Assembly: GCA_016786525.1 (NCBI GenBank)
Contig: JAEUVW010000194.1
Coordinates: forward strand, 1 to 8,860
From: Chitinophagaceae bacterium
GTDB taxonomy: Bacteria > Bacteroidota > Bacteroidia > Chitinophagales > Chitinophagaceae
Length of the DNA: 8,860 nt
Direction: 5' to 3'
Position 1 is the first letter of the stretch. Every line of letters begins with the position of its first letter. The position numbers were made by a program, and so were the translations under genes. This document shows, piece after piece, positions 6,901 to 8,860 of the stretch. Below the pieces are notes generated by a model. That model was not told where the DNA came from, did no database searches, and saw nothing but the letters and a program-made list of their open reading frames with translations.

Positions 6901-7275
6901 ATGGGCATGCGCTTTTTGTTTTCCTTACTGGTCTGCTTTTTGCTGGGCTGCACTGCACAGCAGTCGGACGCTTATGCCCTGGGCGCAGTACAGCCTGTAA
7001 AGGTAAAAGCCTGCACGCTGATTGAAGATAGCGGAAGCGTCCCTGCCTCGCTGGAAACGGCTGATCACCTTAAAAAACCACACATGCAGCGCCCGGCCCG
7101 CAGCCGGAATACATTGAGCAGCCCTGAACGGTACCTGCCCGATGTGCTGTTCCCCAACACAGCATTGGTCTTCCCTGACCTTGATGCCCCGCTTAAAGAC
7201 CGCACGCCTTCCTCCGCTACGGCTCTGTTCTGCTTTTTGCAAAGCCTACTGTACCCGAAGCACTCCTTCTGGTAA
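6901..7275 (+). CDS. Predicted small lipoprotein, function unknown
   Basis: This 124-residue open frame starts with a bacterial lipoprotein signal: MGMR, a hydrophobic stretch (residues 5-15) and the lipobox LLGC at 14-17, making Cys17 the predicted lipidated residue. The ATG at 6907 (M3) is an equally possible start. The mature part is Pro-, Leu- and Ser-rich and has no domain I recognise. Apart from the signal there is little to prove coding: competing frames exist on both strands, the leader has no clean promoter, and 114 nt separate it from the next gene. If real, it is an exported membrane-attached protein and may share a transcript with the following membrane protein. A signal-like start arising by chance cannot be excluded. 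Confidence 0.5.
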   Translation: MGMRFLFSLLVCFLLGCTAQQSDAYALGAVQPVKVKACTLIEDSGSVPASLETADHLKKPHMQRPARSRNTLSSPERYLPDVLFPNTALVFPDLDAPLKDRTPSSATALFCFLQSLLYPKHSFW

Positions 7276-7389
7276 ACCAGCTTCCTTAGTTGAATCTCTT
7301 CCTCGGGCCCGCATGCTGAAGTGCGGACTCAACCATCATTCCGGGAACGCTGTTTCCACGGATCATTGTTACATCTAAACTCATGAATC

Positions 7390-7884
7390 ATGATACTTAT
7401 TACCGTGATGCTGCTGGGCAGCATCGCATTGATCGTTTTTGCGCTTGTGTACAAGGCAAAGAAAAATACGCAACAACAACGCCTGCGCTTCGAGGAACAC
7501 CTGGCCCGCACAGCGGAGCAACACCATTTGAGCTGGACCGTAACGGATATCAGCAGGCAACGCGCCCTGGCCTGGAATGCAGACAAAAAAATCCTGTTCT
7601 TCATGGATTGCCCCGATGAGCAAGGGCGGCACCATGTGATCGACATGAGCCATGTCGCGCATTGCAGGCTATCGGAAGAATGGAGCACTGCCGTAGCCGT
7701 GAAAGGCAAAAAAGCAGAACGGCACGTCACCGGCGTCAAACTGGTGCTCTTCATGCAAGACAAAAACACGATTGAACTGCCCCTATACCGGGAAACCGAG
7801 GATGGTGTACTGGAAAGGGCCAGGCTCAGCGACAAGGCCGCCTACTGGCTGCAACTCATCCAACCGGAATTAAAAAACAACTAA
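7390..7884 (+). CDS. Single-pass membrane protein of unknown function
   Basis: This 164-residue protein has one N-terminal transmembrane helix (about residues 2-21), followed by a basic YKAKK stop-transfer sequence, predicting an N-out orientation with the remainder in the cytoplasm. The soluble part has a short charged helical segment (about 25-45), then a mixed region with NADKKILFFMD, a VIDMSHV turn and later LVLFMQDKNTIELPLY, which looks like alternating strands. It resembles hypothetical proteins I recall from Bacteroidota, but I can assign no function. The ATG at 7390 places the hydrophobic run immediately at the N terminus. A second ATG at 7383 is in another frame. The next gene begins 10 nt after the stop, so the two are very probably co-transcribed. 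Confidence 0.75.
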   Translation: MILITVMLLGSIALIVFALVYKAKKNTQQQRLRFEEHLARTAEQHHLSWTVTDISRQRALAWNADKKILFFMDCPDEQGRHHVIDMSHVAHCRLSEEWSTAVAVKGKKAERHVTGVKLVLFMQDKNTIELPLYRETEDGVLERARLSDKAAYWLQLIQPELKNN

Positions 7885-7894
7885 AAAAGAACTT

Positions 7895-8305
7895 ATGCAA
7901 CACCAAATCGTTTATCAGAACAACAACACCCAGCCGGTAATTGTGTCCGAAACAGATTATGCCCTTTTGCACAAACTGCTGGGAAATTCAGTACAATCCG
8001 CCAATGACTTTTCCCTGCTGCATGAACTCAACAGGGCGATTGTGGTCAAAAAAGAGGCTTTCCCTCCCCACGCCATCGGCATCAACTCTACTGTTTGTAT
8101 CCTTGATCTCGAAAGCCAGACCGAAAAAACATTCACCCTGGTGATGCCCGTACGGGCCGATATCAGCAAGGGCATGGTCTCCGTGCTCAGCCCTATGGGT
8201 ACGGCACTGATCGGCTTCCGGGAAGGTGAAACTGTTTCCTGGCAGATGCCCGGCGGACTGAAGCGTTTCAGGATCACCCGGGTGATTAATGATGCCTCAT
8301 GCTGA
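7895..8305 (+). CDS. GreA/GreB-family C-terminal domain protein (Rnk-like)
   Basis: This 136-residue cytoplasmic protein ends in a GreA/GreB C-terminal-type (FKBP-like) domain. Residues about 60-131 include VSVLSPMGTALIGFREGETVSW (95-116) and then PGGLKRFRI, matching the conserved block found in GreA, GreB and Rnk (the S-x-L-x-P-x-G-x-A-L-x-G and P-x-G pattern). The N-terminal half is short and helical and lacks the long antiparallel coiled coil with the acidic tip that Gre factors insert into the RNA polymerase channel. It is therefore unlikely to stimulate transcript cleavage like GreA. An Rnk-like role, binding RNA polymerase and competing with secondary-channel factors, is possible but unproven. 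It follows the membrane protein gene by 10 nt. Confidence 0.82.
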   Translation: MQHQIVYQNNNTQPVIVSETDYALLHKLLGNSVQSANDFSLLHELNRAIVVKKEAFPPHAIGINSTVCILDLESQTEKTFTLVMPVRADISKGMVSVLSPMGTALIGFREGETVSWQMPGGLKRFRITRVINDASC

Positions 8306-8636
8306 GCCGGAAAAGGCTACGGATCATATGCGATACAGGGGGCGACCGGAAAAAGGTTGCCCTTTACTGTACTTCCGGCTGCTTTTCTGTTCCGGAACTG
8401 CCGGAAGGCGCGCTGACGAGGCAAGCGGCTTACGCGTCACAGGAATAGGCCAGGAGCTGTCTCTGAGCCTGCCTGTCAGCAGGCAGGAAGCCCACAGCAG
8501 GCCAAGGGATAAATACAGGGATACCCTGCTTTATTTTCGTGCGGAAGAGGAGTATCCTTTCCCTGTGGAAAAACGCTTTACAAGTGTTTTAACCATTAAA
8601 ATACGATTAAAAGCGCTTAATAATAGACTATTATGA
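8289..8636 (+). CDS. Doubtful open reading frame (115 codons)
   Basis: An open frame overlaps the end of the Rnk-like gene by 17 nt and encodes an Arg-rich product with no recognisable domain or signal. Its codon use includes several AGG, CGA and GGG codons, unlike the neighbours. A rival frame in the same stretch starts at the ATG at 8299, overlaps the preceding stop by 7 nt and runs for 49 codons to 8448. Its codon use looks more natural (CTG, CCG, GAA, GGC, GCG), so translational coupling of a short peptide is an alternative. The stretch 8306-8724 may equally be non-coding. It contains several inverted repeats but no clear RNA gene. Confidence 0.2.
   Translation: MMPHAEPEKATDHMRYRGRPEKGCPLLYFRLLFCSGTAGRRADEASGLRVTGIGQELSLSLPVSRQEAHSRPRDKYRDTLLYFRAEEEYPFPVEKRFTSVLTIKIRLKALNNRLL
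8372..8407. repeat. Inverted repeat CTTCCGGC / GCCGGAAG with central palindrome
   Basis: Eight-base arms (8372-8379 and 8400-8407) flank a 20-nt spacer containing the 10-nt palindrome GTTCCGGAAC (8389-8398). The motif TTCCGG/CCGGAA is thus repeated within 36 nt. No T-run follows, so it is not a canonical terminator. Confidence 0.5.
8468..8487. repeat. Hairpin CCTGCCTG / CAGGCAGG
   Basis: Perfect 8-bp GC-rich arms (8468-8475 and 8480-8487) surround a TCAG loop. This would be a stable RNA hairpin about 160 nt after the Rnk-like stop. It lacks a following T-run, so it could be an mRNA 3'-stabilising structure. Confidence 0.55.
8516..8537 (+). terminator. Weak terminator-like hairpin
   Basis: CAGGG (8516-8520) and CCCTG (8524-8528) with an ATA loop are followed by CTTTATTTT. 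It is the only T-rich candidate end for the preceding rightward operon, but the 5-bp stem and interrupted T-run make it weak. Confidence 0.35.
8620..8634. repeat. Palindrome ATAATAG-A-CTATTAT
   Basis: Seven-base perfect arms flank a single central A. It lies about 90 nt upstream of the HTH gene, in AT-rich DNA that also contains the 8-nt palindrome AAGCGCTT (8611-8618). It could be a regulator site, but short AT palindromes occur by chance. Confidence 0.35.
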
Positions 8637-8661
8637 AAAATTTTCCGTTTATTTGCTTTGT

Positions 8662-8700
8662 TAATACGCCAGAAGTATACCAATAACTTCGGCATTATTA
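8662..8700. promoter_or_regulatory. Imperfect inverted repeat upstream of the HTH gene (possible operator)
   Basis: TAATACGCCAGAAGT (8662-8676) and ACTTCGGCATTATTA (8686-8700) are inverted copies that differ only by small bulges, around a 9-nt spacer. The right arm overlaps TAACTTCG (8684-8691), one mismatch from the -7 consensus TAnnTTTG, with TTTG at 8657-8660 at 23-nt spacing. The position 24 nt before an XRE regulator start fits autoregulation, though a leader stem-loop is also possible. Confidence 0.45.
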
Positions 8701-8724
8701 GTCATTCTACCCACCCTTAAAACT

Positions 8725-8860
8725 ATGCCTTCAATTGACATCAAAGCAATCAGGGAACACCTGAAGTACAACCTCGTTGAATTTGCAGAAATGATCTGCA
8801 TCCCCGCCGCCACCCTCTCCGGTATGGAAAGAGGCTCTTTGCAACCCCGCAGAAAAGTTG
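8725..8860 (+). CDS. XRE-family HTH regulator, N-terminal fragment
   Basis: The ATG at 8725 opens a frame that runs past the window edge, with 45 complete codons visible. The sequence is a typical XRE/Cro-type HTH: a first helix IKAIREHL, helix 2 NLVEFAEMICI, the turn and recognition helix PAATLSGMERG, and then the start of the next helix. The recognition-helix end xLSxMERG resembles the usual xISxIExG pattern. The protein probably binds DNA and may regulate its own promoter or neighbouring genes. The rest is unseen, so whether it is a stand-alone regulator, an antitoxin or a longer protein is open. Confidence 0.75.
   Translation, partial: MPSIDIKAIREHLKYNLVEFAEMICIPAATLSGMERGSLQPRRKV

Noticed and set aside
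7329..7835. 168-codon minus-strand frame
   Set aside because: It is Ser/Cys/Arg-rich with no domain and lies antisense to the better-supported membrane protein gene.

Overview
The window looks like chromosomal DNA from a Bacteroidota bacterium, most likely in or near the Chitinophagaceae (Chitinophaga-like). This taxon is inferred, not searched. It rests on promoters of the TTTG...TAnnTTTG type, used here by an initiator tRNA gene and apparently by hipB, on AT-rich leaders without clear Shine-Dalgarno sites, and on the character of the encoded proteins.

Left part (1-4140) is mostly housekeeping. A class A penicillin-binding protein (PBP1A type) is read leftward and leaves the window just after its transpeptidase SxxK motif. 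A small secreted protein of unknown function is read rightward and ends at a strong hairpin terminator. Converging on that terminator is a leftward pair: era (ribosome-assembly GTPase) and a PLP-dependent D-cysteine desulfhydrase/ACC deaminase-like enzyme whose start overlaps the era stop by 14 nt. Divergent from era is an initiator tRNA-fMet gene with a textbook Bacteroidota promoter and its own terminator.

Middle part (4140-6725) is accessory in character and entirely leftward: hipB, hipA and an AT-richer class I SAM-dependent methyltransferase. hipB (HTH antitoxin) and hipA (Ser/Thr kinase toxin) are 5 nt apart and form a type II toxin-antitoxin operon. A 9-bp perfect inverted repeat just upstream of hipB overlaps the putative -33 region and is the likely autoregulatory operator. 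The methyltransferase follows hipA on the same strand with no obvious terminator between them, so it may be read through from the hip promoter.

Right part (6725-8860) is rightward and poorly characterised: a predicted small lipoprotein, a single-pass membrane protein, and a small GreA/Rnk-type C-terminal domain protein, the last two separated by 10 nt. Then comes a 419-nt stretch with uncertain coding potential and several inverted repeats. Last is the beginning of an XRE-type HTH regulator, cut by the window edge and preceded by an imperfect inverted repeat that may be its operator.

No insertion sequence, CRISPR array, integrase or rRNA is visible. I do not see a clearly unprecedented system. 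The best leads are the hipBA locus (two adjacent serines in the kinase loop, operator structure, trailing methyltransferase) and the uncharacterised membrane/lipoprotein plus Rnk-like cluster.
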